NCBI RefSeq assembly: GCF_016598615.1
Contig: NZ_CP066831.1
Location: 62,001-126,000, forward strand
Direction: 5' to 3'
DNA length: 64,000 bases
DNA from: Streptomyces liliifuscus
GTDB taxonomy: Bacteria > Actinomycetota > Actinomycetes > Streptomycetales > Streptomycetaceae
In this document: positions 26,512 to 35,026 of the stretch, one piece after another
Layout of the letters: the number at the start of each line of letters is the position of its first letter
Numbering within the stretch: the first letter of the stretch is position 1
Notes under the pieces: generated by a model
What the model saw: only the letters and a program-made list of their open reading frames with translations
Databases searched by the model: none
What the model was told of the DNA's origin: nothing
Made by a program: the position numbers and the translations under genes

Positions 26512-27488
26512 TTGGTACCTCCTACGGTGCTCAGCTGGCGCTCGACGGTGCGTTTGAGCAGCTCGGCCTTGAAGCCGTTGTGCGCAAGGGGGTGGGCCCC
26601 GACGGCCGCTTGCTGCGCGGCGGCCGCCCACAACGACTCCGAGGGACGCTCACCCACGAGATGCAACTCGACGGCGGGCAGCTTCCACGGCACGGTGCCC
26701 ACTCCCCCGGCGGCCACCCTCGCCTCCTGGATCACGCCACCGCGCACGTGCAGGGCGACCGCGGCCGACGTGAGCGCGAACTCGTACGACTGCCGGTCGC
26801 GCACCTTCAAGTAGCCGGACTTCAGAGGGCGCGGAAGGGCCGGGATCTCGACCGTCGTGATCAACTCGCCCTGCCGGAGGGCCTGTTCGCGCTGCGGGGT
26901 GCTGCCCGGCCGCAGCAGGAAGTCGGCGAAGGCGACACGGCGTTCCCCGTCCGGGCCCAGCAGGTGCACGCTCGCTTCCAGTGCTGCGAAGGCCACGGCG
27001 ACGTCGGAGGGGTGGGTGGCCACGCAGTCGTCGGAGGTGCCGAGGATCGCGTGGGTGCGGTTGAAGCCCTCCCGTGCCGCACAGCCCGAGCCGGCGTCGC
27101 GCTTGTTGCAGTCGGCGCTCACGTCACGGAAGTACGTACAGCGGGTGCGCTGCATGATGTTGCCGCCGATGGTGGCCATGTTCCGCAACTGGGCGGACGC
27201 GCTCAGCTCCAGCGCCTGCGAGATGACGGGGTACAACGAGCGCACCTTGGGGTGGGCGGCCGCCTCGGACATGGTCACCAGCGCGCCGATGCGCAAGCCG
27301 CCGCGCTCGGTGACGGTGACCTCGCGCAGCGGCAGCGCGCTGATGTCGACGAGCGTGTCGGGGTGTTCGACGGTCTCCCGCATGAGGTCGACGAGCGTGG
27401 TACCGCCGGCGATGTAGCGACCGCCGCGCCGACCGGCGTCGAGGGCCTCACGCGTGTCCGCGGCCTTGGTGTAGGTGAAGGGATACAT
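26508..27488 (-). CDS. Aldehyde oxidoreductase, FAD-binding subunit (PaoB-like)
   Basis: 326 aa from ATG 27488, 5 bases after the stop of the iron-sulfur subunit gene. FAD motifs GRYIAGGTTLVDLMRE (near 25-40) and ATIGGNIMQRT (near 105). A cysteine-rich insert, CTYFRDVSADCNKRDAGSGC (near 116-135), is the [4Fe-4S] loop found in PaoB and in 4-hydroxybenzoyl-CoA reductase beta subunits, absent from ordinary xanthine dehydrogenases. The C-terminal CO-dehydrogenase flavoprotein domain follows. Passes electrons from the Fe-S subunit to FAD. Confidence 0.92.
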   Translation of the reverse strand: MYPFTYTKAADTREALDAGRRGGRYIAGGTTLVDLMRETVEHPDTLVDISALPLREVTVTERGGLRIGALVTMSEAAAHPKVRSLYPVISQALELSASAQLRNMATIGGNIMQRTRCTYFRDVSADCNKRDAGSGCAAREGFNRTHAILGTSDDCVATHPSDVAVAFAALEASVHLLGPDGERRVAFADFLLRPGSTPQREQALRQGELITTVEIPALPRPLKSGYLKVRDRQSYEFALTSAAVALHVRGGVIQEARVAAGGVGTVPWKLPAVELHLVGERPSESLWAAAAQQAAVGAHPLAHNGFKAELLKRTVERQLSTVGGTK

Positions 27489-27493
27489 GGGGT

Positions 27494-28138
27494 TCAGCCC
27501 TTCCGGCCGGCGGCCTGCTCGACCGCGCGCTCGATCTTCACGTAGCAGCCGCAGCGGCAGAGGTTGCCGCTCATCCACTCCCGGATCTCCTCCGGCGAAC
27601 GGGTGTGACCCTCCTGGATGCACCCGACACCGGACACGATCTGCCCCGGCGTGCAGAAGCCGCACTGGAAGGCGTCCTGGTCGATGAACGCCTGCTGCAG
27701 CGGGTGGAGCCAATCGCCCTTTGCCAGGCCCTCGATCGTGGTGACCTCGGCGCCTTCCAGACGCACCGCCAGCGTCAGACAGGAGTTGACCCGGCGTCCG
27801 TCGACCAGGACCGTGCAGGCGCCGCAGGCCCCGGCGTTGCAGCCCTTCTTCGAACCGGTCAGGTCGAGATGCTCACGCAGCAGGTCGAGGAGCGAGGTGC
27901 GGTTGTCGACCGTGAGGGTGCGCCGGACACCGTTGACCGTCAAGGAGACACGGCTGCCAGGTGGCGCCTCGACGGCGCCCGCCTCCTCGGCGGCGAGCGC
28001 GGGCGACCCTGCGACCAGGTCGCCGACCACCGCGGCTCCGCCTACAGCCGTGGTCGTGGCGATGAAGGTACGCCGGGTGGGCGCGGATGGGGACTCGACG
28101 GGAGGAGTCTGGGCTTGGACGGGATGTTCGGCGGGCAT
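27494..28138 (-). CDS. Aldehyde oxidoreductase, Tat-exported [2Fe-2S] subunit (PaoA-like)
   Basis: 214 aa from ATG 28138, GGGAG 7-11 bases upstream. Tat signal TRRTFIATTTAVGGAAVVG (residues 21-39) ending ALAAEE, as in E. coli PaoA. A plant-type ferredoxin domain follows (CNAGACGACTVLVDG near 105) with a second all-helical 2Fe-2S domain (FQCGFCTPGQ...NLCRCGCY near 160-205). The folded trimer would be exported on this one signal. Its N-terminal 55 residues and the bases upstream of the ATG are homologous to those of the amidohydrolase at 8968-10158. Confidence 0.92.
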   Translation of the reverse strand: MPAEHPVQAQTPPVESPSAPTRRTFIATTTAVGGAAVVGDLVAGSPALAAEEAGAVEAPPGSRVSLTVNGVRRTLTVDNRTSLLDLLREHLDLTGSKKGCNAGACGACTVLVDGRRVNSCLTLAVRLEGAEVTTIEGLAKGDWLHPLQQAFIDQDAFQCGFCTPGQIVSGVGCIQEGHTRSPEEIREWMSGNLCRCGCYVKIERAVEQAAGRKG

Positions 28139-28498
28139 GTCCACTCTCCCTCAATGGGGTGCGGGTCGATGGGGCGGCGGGTGATCGTCGGGGGCTCACA
28201 CATGGCCGTGCCGTTCCGCGAAGGCGCGCCCGTTACTCAGGCCGACTGCTGTTCCCTCGTACCGACGGGAAGACTGGTTGCCACCGGGCGGTAAGACCGA
28301 CAGCCGGATGGGGCAGGCCGTCAGGCGCGGCGGTCAAGGGCTGGGCGCAGGCGGCACCGCCGGGCGAAGAGCCGTCGGTGGTCAGGGACAGGGTCCGGAG
28401 CACAGGTCTAGCATTAACCTCCTGATGACTAACAAGCAAGCGTTTATGCATCAAGCATCTTTACACTCACGCGACCCTTTGCTCCTATGCAGTTCCGC
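28139..28498. other. Upstream region of the PaoABC-like operon
   Basis: About 360 bases without a gene. The first ~90 bases next to the paoA start match the leader of the Tat amidohydrolase (10159-10250), including GAGGGAGAG and the CCGCGAAGG patch. An AT-rich segment at 28408-28470 (TAACAAGCAAGCGTTTATGC) contains a GCAAGCGTTTA core like the MarR-type sites and probably holds promoters. Confidence 0.5.
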
Positions 28499-28671
28499 TA
28501 CAGGGACACGCGACGGCCGCTCGTGCGGCGTCGATCGCCCGTCGGATCGAATCGGAGACGACCTCGCCGCTCTCCCCGGACGACAAGGACTCCATTCACC
28601 GGCTGCTCCACCGATTGGTCGAGGAACTGAACCCGGACGCCCTTGCCGTCGACAGTCGATCGTTCAACTAG
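28499..28671 (+). pseudogene. MarR-family C-terminal fragment
   Basis: An open frame ending TAG 28669-28671 reads ...SIARRIESETTSPLSPDD, then DSIHRLLHRLVEELNPDA. This resembles the last helices of MarR proteins (ligand/dimer helix, Pro-Leu-Ser-turn, final helix). No start or HTH is found upstream, and the region before it is the AT-rich promoter-like DNA with a MarR-type core site. Probably the remains of a regulator that once sat divergent from the PaoABC operon. Confidence 0.45.
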
Positions 28672-28798
28672 CCCCGGACAGCAGAGAAACCCGGGACACA
28701 GGTCACCAGGCACAGGTGAGCGCCGCTCTGCAGACGCAGTCCCGACGCGGCCCGAGCGACGTACATCGGCGCACCGCGAGCGAAAGGACCGGGATGCC

Positions 28799-29428
28799 AT
28801 GAGCAGTGCCGAGGGCCGTCCGCCGTCGTACGGATCCACCCGCGGTCGTCCCCGCAGCGAAGCCGTGGAACAGGCCATTCTGGAGGGAGTGATGCAGCTC
28901 CTGGAGGACGGCGTTCCGCTGGCTGATGTCTCCATCGAACGCATCGCTCGCTCCGCCGGTGTCGGCAAGGCCGCCATCTACCGGCGCTGGAGCGACAAGG
29001 AGGATCTGTTCGTCGACGTCATGTGGGCCGCCGAGCCCGCGGAGCCCGAGCTCCCCGGCACCTCGATGCGCGACGACCTGGTCGTACTGCTGGAGTCGAT
29101 GCGCCAACGCAGCCTGGTCAGCGTCTTGTCGGCGATCCTGCACAATGCGCACGCCCAGATGAGGAGCAGCCCGAAACTATGGGCCGCCTACCATTCCGGC
29201 GTGATCACTCCCCGGCGCGACCTCGGCTTGAAGGTCCTCCGCCGAGGCCGGACGAACGGGGAACTCCGTACGGACGTCGACCTGGAGCTGGCTGTCGAAA
29301 TGTTCGTCGGCCCCCTGCTCACCCGCGCGTTCATACGCCACGACCCCGACCTCCCGGACGGACTGGCCGAACAGATCGTCGACACCGTCCTCCACGGCCT
29401 ACGGCCCGTCAGCTCCGCGAGCGCTTGA
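28799..29428 (+). CDS. TetR-family regulator
   Basis: 209 aa from ATG 28799; AAAGGA lies about 10 bases upstream. HTH at residues ~35-65: VSIERIARSAGVGKAAIYRRWSDKEDLF, preceded by the basic arm RGRPRSEAVE. The C-terminal domain is of the TetR_C_16-like type with PKLWAAYHSGVITPRRD. Lies divergent from PaoABC across a 660-base region and convergent with the NmrA gene. The natural candidates for control are PaoABC and itself. Confidence 0.88.
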   Translation: MSSAEGRPPSYGSTRGRPRSEAVEQAILEGVMQLLEDGVPLADVSIERIARSAGVGKAAIYRRWSDKEDLFVDVMWAAEPAEPELPGTSMRDDLVVLLESMRQRSLVSVLSAILHNAHAQMRSSPKLWAAYHSGVITPRRDLGLKVLRRGRTNGELRTDVDLELAVEMFVGPLLTRAFIRHDPDLPDGLAEQIVDTVLHGLRPVSSASA

Positions 29429-29505
29429 CTGCCGTCATGACGGCCCGCCGGTTCTTCTGGCGGGCCGTGACGGCATGCGGGTGATCCTGGGCACGATGCG
29501 GGGTC

Positions 29506-30390
29506 TCAGGGGACGTCGAACGCAGCGGCCGCTTCCGCGAAGGACGCGGGTTCGCGGCCGAGCAGCATCCGCAGAACGTTGCTGTTGCCGTGCAGGCCGT
29601 GCCGGTCGTAGTCCTGCCACATGGCACGCATGTCGGGGCCCCGGGACGGATCGTCCGCCACTCCTGGCGGGAGCGGCGCCTTTGCCCAGTCGACCGTCCG
29701 CGCCTCGAGCTGCACGCCTCGTGCACGTCCCGCAATGCGCAGGGCCTCGGCCGGCGTGGTGGTGGGTCCCGCCAGTTCGTAGGTCGCCGAGGCGTGGCCC
29801 TGCTCGGACAGCACCTTGACGCCGACCTCGGCGAGCTCACGCAGGTCGATGAAGGAGAACCGGTGACTGACGTCGAACGGCACGTCGACCTGCCCGGCGG
29901 GAGCCCTCCCCCACGTCGACAGGACGATCTGGGCGAACATCGAGGGCTGGAGGATCGTCCATTCCAGGTCCGTACCCCGCACGGCGGCCTCGGCGTTGGC
30001 CTTGCGCAGGTGGTGACGGAGCCCGGGGGTGTGCGGGTGGAGGACGGACAGGTACACGAACCGGCGCGCGCCCGCACGCTCGGCCGCCTCCAGCGCCCTG
30101 ATCGCGAAGACGTCCTCCTCCGGGTGGAACGCCGGCGGAATCATGAACACGGAGTCGGCGTCCTTCACCGCCCGGCGGACGGAGTCGGGCTCCGCGAGAT
30201 CGGCCTCGACGATCTCGTCGGCACCCAGAGCCGCCACCCGTGCACGGCCCGCCGGCCCGTGCACCACCGCACGGACCCGGAACGGAGACCGCCGCGCCGC
30301 ATCCAACAGGTACCTGCCACAGAGGCCGCCCGCCCCGATCACCGCGAGCAGGGGCGGCTCTTCGCTGCGTACGGCTTCCGTTTCGGACAC
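29506..30390 (-). CDS. NmrA-like NAD(P)-binding protein
   Basis: 294 aa from GTG 30390 (VSETEAVRSEEPP) with GAGAGGAAA upstream; the frame opens 45 bases earlier without a ribosome site. Atypical SDR: GAGGLCGRYLLDAARR near 19, DADSVFMIPPAFHPEED near 84, YLSVLHPHTPGLRHHLRKANAEAAV near 115-140, TILQPSMFAQ. Lacks the Ser-Tyr-Lys catalytic set of reducing SDRs, like NmrA/HSCARG redox sensors and some isoflavone-reductase relatives. Last gene of the aromatic cluster on the minus strand. Confidence 0.82.
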   Translation of the reverse strand: MSETEAVRSEEPPLLAVIGAGGLCGRYLLDAARRSPFRVRAVVHGPAGRARVAALGADEIVEADLAEPDSVRRAVKDADSVFMIPPAFHPEEDVFAIRALEAAERAGARRFVYLSVLHPHTPGLRHHLRKANAEAAVRGTDLEWTILQPSMFAQIVLSTWGRAPAGQVDVPFDVSHRFSFIDLRELAEVGVKVLSEQGHASATYELAGPTTTPAEALRIAGRARGVQLEARTVDWAKAPLPPGVADDPSRGPDMRAMWQDYDRHGLHGNSNVLRMLLGREPASFAEAAAAFDVP

Positions 30391-30457
30391 TTTCCGGTTT
30401 CCTCTCGCTGGATCCTCTATGGCTCGGCGGAACACGATGACGGACTCGTGCCCAGGG

Positions 30458-31558
30458 TCAGGGATTGATCACGGGCATCCACATGGGTTCGTCGCGGCGT
30501 TGGACAGCGTCGACGGCCCTCATCGCATCGCTGAGCGGGAACCGATGGGTGATGAGCTCGTCAGCGGTGAGGGCGCCGGTCTCCAGCAGGCGCAGGACTT
30601 CCAGCGCATCGTTGCGGGTACAGGCGCGGGTCCCGACGAACCGCCACATGTTCATCATGAGTGCCATCGGTGACTGCTGCAGCGGCGTCATGTTGCCTCC
30701 CATGTGCACCAGTGCGCCGCCGGTCGCGACCCCGGCCATGGCCTGGCCGGTGACCGGCCCGTCGGGGACGTAGTCAAGGACCGCGTGTGCTCCGCCGGGT
30801 GCCAGTTCGCGCAGCCGGCCGGCTAGCGCGCCCGTGGTCGCCCAGTCGTCAGGGAGTTCGTCCAGGGCGACGACGCTGGTCGGGATGCCACCGGACAGCC
30901 CGGCGACGGCCTTGAGCCGGTCTCTGTGGCGGCCGACGAGGATGAGGTCGGCGACACCGAAGTGCTTCGCGAGCTTGACCGTCGCGGTGCCCATGGCCCC
31001 GGTCGCGGCGGTGACCACGATCGTGGATCCCATCGGCAGCTCGGCCCACTTGAGCGCGCGCACCGCGTTGCCCATGGTGAGAACCTTGGCGGCGACGTCG
31101 AAGCCGACGGATTCCGGAAGCGGGTCGACCAGCCAGTACGGGATGCGTACGTATTCGGCGAGCACGCCGTTGTGGTACTCGTCATAGAGGGGCATCGAGG
31201 AGTCGTTGAAGGCGGCGTAGCCCATCATGGACTGCTGCGGGCACATCATGTCGCGGTCGGTACGGCAGTAGATGCAGGTACGGCAGTTCAGGAAGGTGTG
31301 CGCCCTGACCCGGTCACCGATGCGGACGCCGCTGGCGTCGCTGCCGACGGCGGCGATGGTGCCGGCGGCCTCGAAGCCGAGGGTGGTCGGCAGATGCTTG
31401 AACGCGCCCATTTTGAGCAGGCGCATGATCCCCGGGGCCAGGCCGGCGGATGCGACCCGCACGACGACGTCCATCGGACCGGGCTCGGGAACGGGGATGT
31501 CCTCCAGGACCAGGGTGCTGGCGTCACGATGGGCGCGCAGGGCAAGCATCGTGGTCAC
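30458..31558 (-). CDS. Zinc-type alcohol dehydrogenase
   Basis: 366 aa, GTG 31558 overlapping the bicupin stop by 4 bases. MDR fold with a structural-zinc cysteine cluster, CRTCIYCRTDRDMMC (near 92-106), and a Rossmann motif TAATGAMGTATVKLAKHFG near 185. The catalytic-zinc region is atypical: no Cys/GHE at the usual places (LGFEAAGTI), so it may have lost the catalytic zinc and act more like a reductase. Translationally coupled to a ring-cleavage-like bicupin, so it probably acts on an intermediate of that pathway. Confidence 0.82.
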   Translation of the reverse strand: MTTMLALRAHRDASTLVLEDIPVPEPGPMDVVVRVASAGLAPGIMRLLKMGAFKHLPTTLGFEAAGTIAAVGSDASGVRIGDRVRAHTFLNCRTCIYCRTDRDMMCPQQSMMGYAAFNDSSMPLYDEYHNGVLAEYVRIPYWLVDPLPESVGFDVAAKVLTMGNAVRALKWAELPMGSTIVVTAATGAMGTATVKLAKHFGVADLILVGRHRDRLKAVAGLSGGIPTSVVALDELPDDWATTGALAGRLRELAPGGAHAVLDYVPDGPVTGQAMAGVATGGALVHMGGNMTPLQQSPMALMMNMWRFVGTRACTRNDALEVLRLLETGALTADELITHRFPLSDAMRAVDAVQRRDEPMWMPVINP

Positions 31559-32547
31559 GAGTGGACCTCCGTGGTGAGGGCCGCGAGCCGTTCGGGCGAG
31601 TACTGGTCGGCGGTACGGGAGGTCTTGGCGACCTGCGGAACCTCGCTGCGTGAGAGCAGGCTGACATAGTCACCCGCCTCGGTCGCGACACTGGCGTACG
31701 AGATCCCGAGCGGGATGCGCACGAAGTCGCCGGGCTTGAGGTCGAGGACGCCGTGCTGGGTGATCAGGGTGCGGTGGCCGTTGGCCTGGTACTGGATCTC
31801 GTCGGCGTCGAGGGTGCGGCGGTAGCGGCGTTCACCGCCGGGCACGGTGTTGACGAGGCCGATGCGGACGCGGTCGGTGCCGTACAGCCAGGTGGTGTCC
31901 TGGGAACGGTCGGGGCGCAGTACCTGCAGCCGACGGTCGTCGTTGTGAACATGTTCGAGCAGCTGCTGTTCGTCGATCCCGAAGAGGGTGATGTCGCGAC
32001 CGGGTATGCCCAGGTTCCAGCTGACGGCTTCGTTGGCCGGGGCGGGCTGCCAGCCGGGAAACGGCGGGAACACCGCCTGGGACTCGCGCTGGGCCGGTAC
32101 CAGCTCGGCGACCGGGGCGGGGATGTAGAACAGCAGGTGGCTTGCGGCGCGGCCGTAGTTGTCGTGGGCCACGCCCCGCGGGATGCGGGAGAACTCGCCG
32201 GGCCGGTGCTCGACCACGCCGAGTTCGGTCATCAGGGTGCGCTCGCCGGCGATCTGGTAGGAGAGCTCGTCCACGTCGCAGTTGCGGTGATAGAAGGGCT
32301 GCCGACCGTCCATCTTCTGCCACTCGACGCGGAGCTCGTCGTTCTCGTACACACCGCGCGGCGGGGCGAACGCCTCTGCCTGGTACTCCTGCGGGTAGTG
32401 CACCACGGTCAGTGGCGGCTGCTCGTCCCACAGTTTCATGGGCACCTTGGACGGATGCGGCGGCGACAGCAGCAGGTGCTCGTCGCGGACGACGCTCTGC
32501 AGCGGCTGGTCCGATGCCATGACCATGATGTCCTCGTTGACACTCAC
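31555..32547 (-). CDS. Bicupin, homogentisate-dioxygenase-like
   Basis: 330 aa, GTG 32547. First cupin: FYHRNCDVDELSYQIAGE (near 84-102) and EFSRIPRGVAHDNYG (near 117-130), with His and Glu in ligand positions. The second cupin shows DADEIQYQANGHRTLITQHG and DFVRIPLGISYASVA (near 248-285), with fewer His. The HRNCDVDE and IPRGVAHDN motifs resemble the homogentisate 1,2-dioxygenase superfamily, but the protein is much shorter than HmgA. Likely an iron ring-cleavage or isomerising enzyme for a hydroquinone or catechol made by the flavin hydroxylase at 35.6 kb. Substrate not determinable. Confidence 0.75.
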   Translation of the reverse strand: MSVNEDIMVMASDQPLQSVVRDEHLLLSPPHPSKVPMKLWDEQPPLTVVHYPQEYQAEAFAPPRGVYENDELRVEWQKMDGRQPFYHRNCDVDELSYQIAGERTLMTELGVVEHRPGEFSRIPRGVAHDNYGRAASHLLFYIPAPVAELVPAQRESQAVFPPFPGWQPAPANEAVSWNLGIPGRDITLFGIDEQQLLEHVHNDDRRLQVLRPDRSQDTTWLYGTDRVRIGLVNTVPGGERRYRRTLDADEIQYQANGHRTLITQHGVLDLKPGDFVRIPLGISYASVATEAGDYVSLLSRSEVPQVAKTSRTADQYSPERLAALTTEVHS

Positions 32548-32598
32548 GGCAACCTCCTCATTCGGGGTGGCGTCGCTTAATGCGGCTCAGGTTGTCAG

Positions 32599-32631
32599 CC
32601 GATCCCGCTGCCCGGAACTCGGCAGGATCGG
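32599..32631. terminator. Imperfect hairpin between methyltransferase and bicupin genes
   Basis: CCGATCC...GGATCGG with inner CTGCC/GGCAG pairing, in the 120-base gap between two same-strand genes. May be a partial terminator or processing site separating two transcription units. Confidence 0.4.
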
Positions 32632-32667
32632 GGTCTTTTCGAAACGGTTTCGGTGCTGTCGGCGGTG

Positions 32668-33411
32668 TTACTTCTTTCGTCCCCAGAACATCTCGATGCC
32701 GCGCCATTCCATCAGCTGTGGGCTGTCGACGGTGTCCCCGAATGCGTCGCGGACCTCTTCGCCGGACCAGTAGGGAATGTCTTCCACCGGGACCTGCTGA
32801 AACAGTTTGTCGAACCATTGCCGGAGATGGACGTCGGAGTTGATGCGCGCGGTGAACGTCGGCCCCTTCAGGACCGACTCGGCCAGCACGATGCGCCGCC
32901 CCGGCTTCATCACGCGCAGCAGGTTCCTGGCCGTCTCCTCCCAGTCGTCGCAGTGCTGGGTCGCCTGGAGCACCGCGACGCAGTCGTACTGCTCGTCGGC
33001 CTTCGAGTCGGCGTAGTCCCAGCGCCAGCAGCCGGTCTGACCGTTCCGCCCGGGGAGCTTGCCCAGGACCGCCTTGCGCCCCTCGTGGATGATCTCCACC
33101 TCATCCACGACGCCGTCCGGTCCCACGATCTCCCGCATGTCTTCCACCCACCCCGCGGGGGCGATGCCCTCGCCGATGAGCAGGACCTTGTCTCCGGCGC
33201 GGAGTTCGAGGAGGCCATAGACGATTTCGGAGATCGGCCGGGCCAGTTCCCTCCAGATGTAGGGCAGCCCGCCGGCGATCGACACGGCGGTCCCCCACTT
33301 GTTCTGCAGGCTGCCGTCGTGGACCTCCTTCCCGAAAATTTCCTCGTCCCACGGTTGAACGTGGTCCCACGGGTTTCCGCCGCCGAAACTGCTGTTGGGA
33401 TCGCTGCTCAC
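32668..33411 (-). CDS. SAM-dependent methyltransferase-like protein
   Basis: 247 aa, GTG 33411. Class I methyltransferase topology: motif I region DKVLLIGEGIAPAGWVEDMREIVGPDG (near 73-100; GEGIAPAG in place of GxGxG), acidic DEVEII, motif YDCVAVLQATQHCDDWEETARNLLRVMKPGRRIVLAE near 141-178, and a C-terminal VRDAFGDTVDSPQLMEWRG. In context it could O-methylate a phenolic intermediate, or it may be a non-catalytic relative, since motif I is irregular. Lies inside the aromatic cluster between the FAH-type hydrolase and bicupin genes. Confidence 0.75.
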   Translation of the reverse strand: MSSDPNSSFGGGNPWDHVQPWDEEIFGKEVHDGSLQNKWGTAVSIAGGLPYIWRELARPISEIVYGLLELRAGDKVLLIGEGIAPAGWVEDMREIVGPDGVVDEVEIIHEGRKAVLGKLPGRNGQTGCWRWDYADSKADEQYDCVAVLQATQHCDDWEETARNLLRVMKPGRRIVLAESVLKGPTFTARINSDVHLRQWFDKLFQQVPVEDIPYWSGEEVRDAFGDTVDSPQLMEWRGIEMFWGRKK

Positions 33412-33522
33412 CTGAATTGCCTCCTACCACTGGGCCCTCGCACATGCGACGGCCGCCAGAATTGACTTTTCCCGACCTCCAGGACGCCACAACTCCGGCA
33501 TCCTCAAGATGGCCTCCGCGCG

Positions 33523-34362
33523 TCAGGCGCAGGTGTTCACAAGCGTGCCGATGCCCTCGATCTCGATCCGGACCTCGTCCCCGGACCGCAGGAACAGGCC
33601 TCGTTTGTGCCCCACCCCGGCCGGAGTGCCGGTGGCGATCACGTCGCCGGGTTCGAGGGTCGTCTGCCGCGACAGGTACGAGACCAGCGCGGGAACCGGG
33701 TGAATGAGCTGGGAGGTACGCGCGTCCTGGCGGAGCTCGCCTGCGACCCAGGTGCGCAGGTGCAGGTCATCAGGATCGGCGAACTCGTCGAGCGTGGCCA
33801 GGGCGGGGCCCATGGGGGTGAAGGTGTCGAAGCTCTTGGCCGCGGTGACGTTGGCGGCCCGGCCGGGTACCCGTCCCTTCTGGACATCGCGCGCGCTGAC
33901 GTCGTTGCAGATCGTGAAGCCGGCGACGAACGAGTACGCGTCCGCCTCCGGCACGCCGGTAGCGCGCCTGCCGATGACGACCGCGAGTTCGCCTTCGTAG
34001 TCGACCTCGTCCGGGGCGGCCTTCGGGAAGCGGATCCGCTCTCCCGGACCGATCACCGAGGACGGGGCCTTCAGGAAGATGACCGGGTCCTCCGCCGTGC
34101 CGGCGTACCCCACCTCGGTGCGGTGTCCGGCGTAGGCGTAACCCACCGCCCAGATCTTCGAGGGCCGGAGGACGGGCGCCACGAGCTGGGCCTGGGTCAT
34201 GGGGACCCGGTCGCGGACCGTGGCCGTGGCGATGGACGCGATGTCGAGGCCGGACTGCAGGGCCGCACCGATGTCGGTCGCGTCGAGGTCGAGGAGGGCG
34301 ACGGTCTCACCGTCGTCCTCCAGCCTGCCGATCCCCTTGGCCGTGCTGACGAGCCTGGTCAC
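33523..34362 (-). CDS. FAH-family hydrolase (second copy)
   Basis: 279 aa, GTG 34362 overlapping the VOC gene stop by 4 bases. Fumarylacetoacetase fold: IWAVGYAYAGHRTEVG near 70, EVDYEGELAVVIGR (metal acids) near 117, FTICNDVSARDVQ near 148, and GDVIATGTPAGVG near 240. Shares only fold-level motifs with the gentisate hydrolase at 3.5 kb, so a different substrate is likely, presumably the ring-cleavage product of this cluster. Coupled translation with the VOC protein suggests consecutive steps. Confidence 0.88.
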   Translation of the reverse strand: MTRLVSTAKGIGRLEDDGETVALLDLDATDIGAALQSGLDIASIATATVRDRVPMTQAQLVAPVLRPSKIWAVGYAYAGHRTEVGYAGTAEDPVIFLKAPSSVIGPGERIRFPKAAPDEVDYEGELAVVIGRRATGVPEADAYSFVAGFTICNDVSARDVQKGRVPGRAANVTAAKSFDTFTPMGPALATLDEFADPDDLHLRTWVAGELRQDARTSQLIHPVPALVSYLSRQTTLEPGDVIATGTPAGVGHKRGLFLRSGDEVRIEIEGIGTLVNTCA

Positions 34363-35006
34363 AGGGCCACCGCCTGGTTGTCCAGGCGCAACAGCTCGTC
34401 CTTGGGGTCACCCGCTCGGTAGCGGGCGACGAAGCGCTCGGCGTTGAGCTCCAGGCCGGAGGGGTTCGCCGCGAAGACGGGGCCGGACATGAAGGCCACC
34501 TCCTCCTCCGTGGTGGCGAAGTTGGCGCAGGAGAACTCGACGATGTTCCTGTCCGGGTCGCGGTAATAGAAGCTGGTGGCCTGGCCGTGGTTGGCGGCAC
34601 GGTGTGGGCGCGCGCCGATGGACGCCATGTGCTCGAACTGGGTGACCAGTTCACCGAGCGAGCCGACACCGAACTGGAAATGATGCAGACCCGGCCCGGA
34701 GGCATCGGTCCCGATCAGGCTGTCGATGCCGAACAGCGCGAGAACCTGACTGCTGTGCGGGGCGTCATGCACACGGAAGAAGCCCAGTCGGACATCGACC
34801 GCTCGCTCGGGCATCCCCGCGGGACGCGGTGGGGCGTCGGGATCGGGGGTCCGCTCGTAGAACGGGCCGTGTCCCAGTACGTGAGTGTAGAAGGCGGCCA
34901 TGTCGTCGTAGCGGCCGGTCTTGAGCACGAGCTCGGCTATCTGCAGCGCGACGGCTTGGGTCTCGGTGGCCGCGGGGGCGGCCGTGCTCTGGGGGGTGGT
35001 CGTCAT
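34359..35006 (-). CDS. VOC-family (glyoxalase/extradiol dioxygenase fold) protein
   Basis: 215 aa from ATG 35006 (AGGAG 9 bases upstream); an earlier in-frame start at 35075 overlaps the next gene. Two betaalphabetabetabeta halves: VALQIAELVLKTGRYDDMAAFYTHVLG (near 20-46) and GLHHFQFGVGSLGELVTQFEHM (near 110-130), then SFYYRDPDRNIVEFSC (near 155). The His in GLHHF and the Glu in NIVEFS are at metal-ligand positions. Half the length of two-domain catechol dioxygenases, so it may be a single-module extradiol enzyme or an isomerase. In context a ring-fission role before the coupled hydrolase is plausible. Confidence 0.78.
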   Translation of the reverse strand: MTTTPQSTAAPAATETQAVALQIAELVLKTGRYDDMAAFYTHVLGHGPFYERTPDPDAPPRPAGMPERAVDVRLGFFRVHDAPHSSQVLALFGIDSLIGTDASGPGLHHFQFGVGSLGELVTQFEHMASIGARPHRAANHGQATSFYYRDPDRNIVEFSCANFATTEEEVAFMSGPVFAANPSGLELNAERFVARYRAGDPKDELLRLDNQAVAL

Positions 35007-35026
35007 CGTGAGGGACTCCTTGCCCG

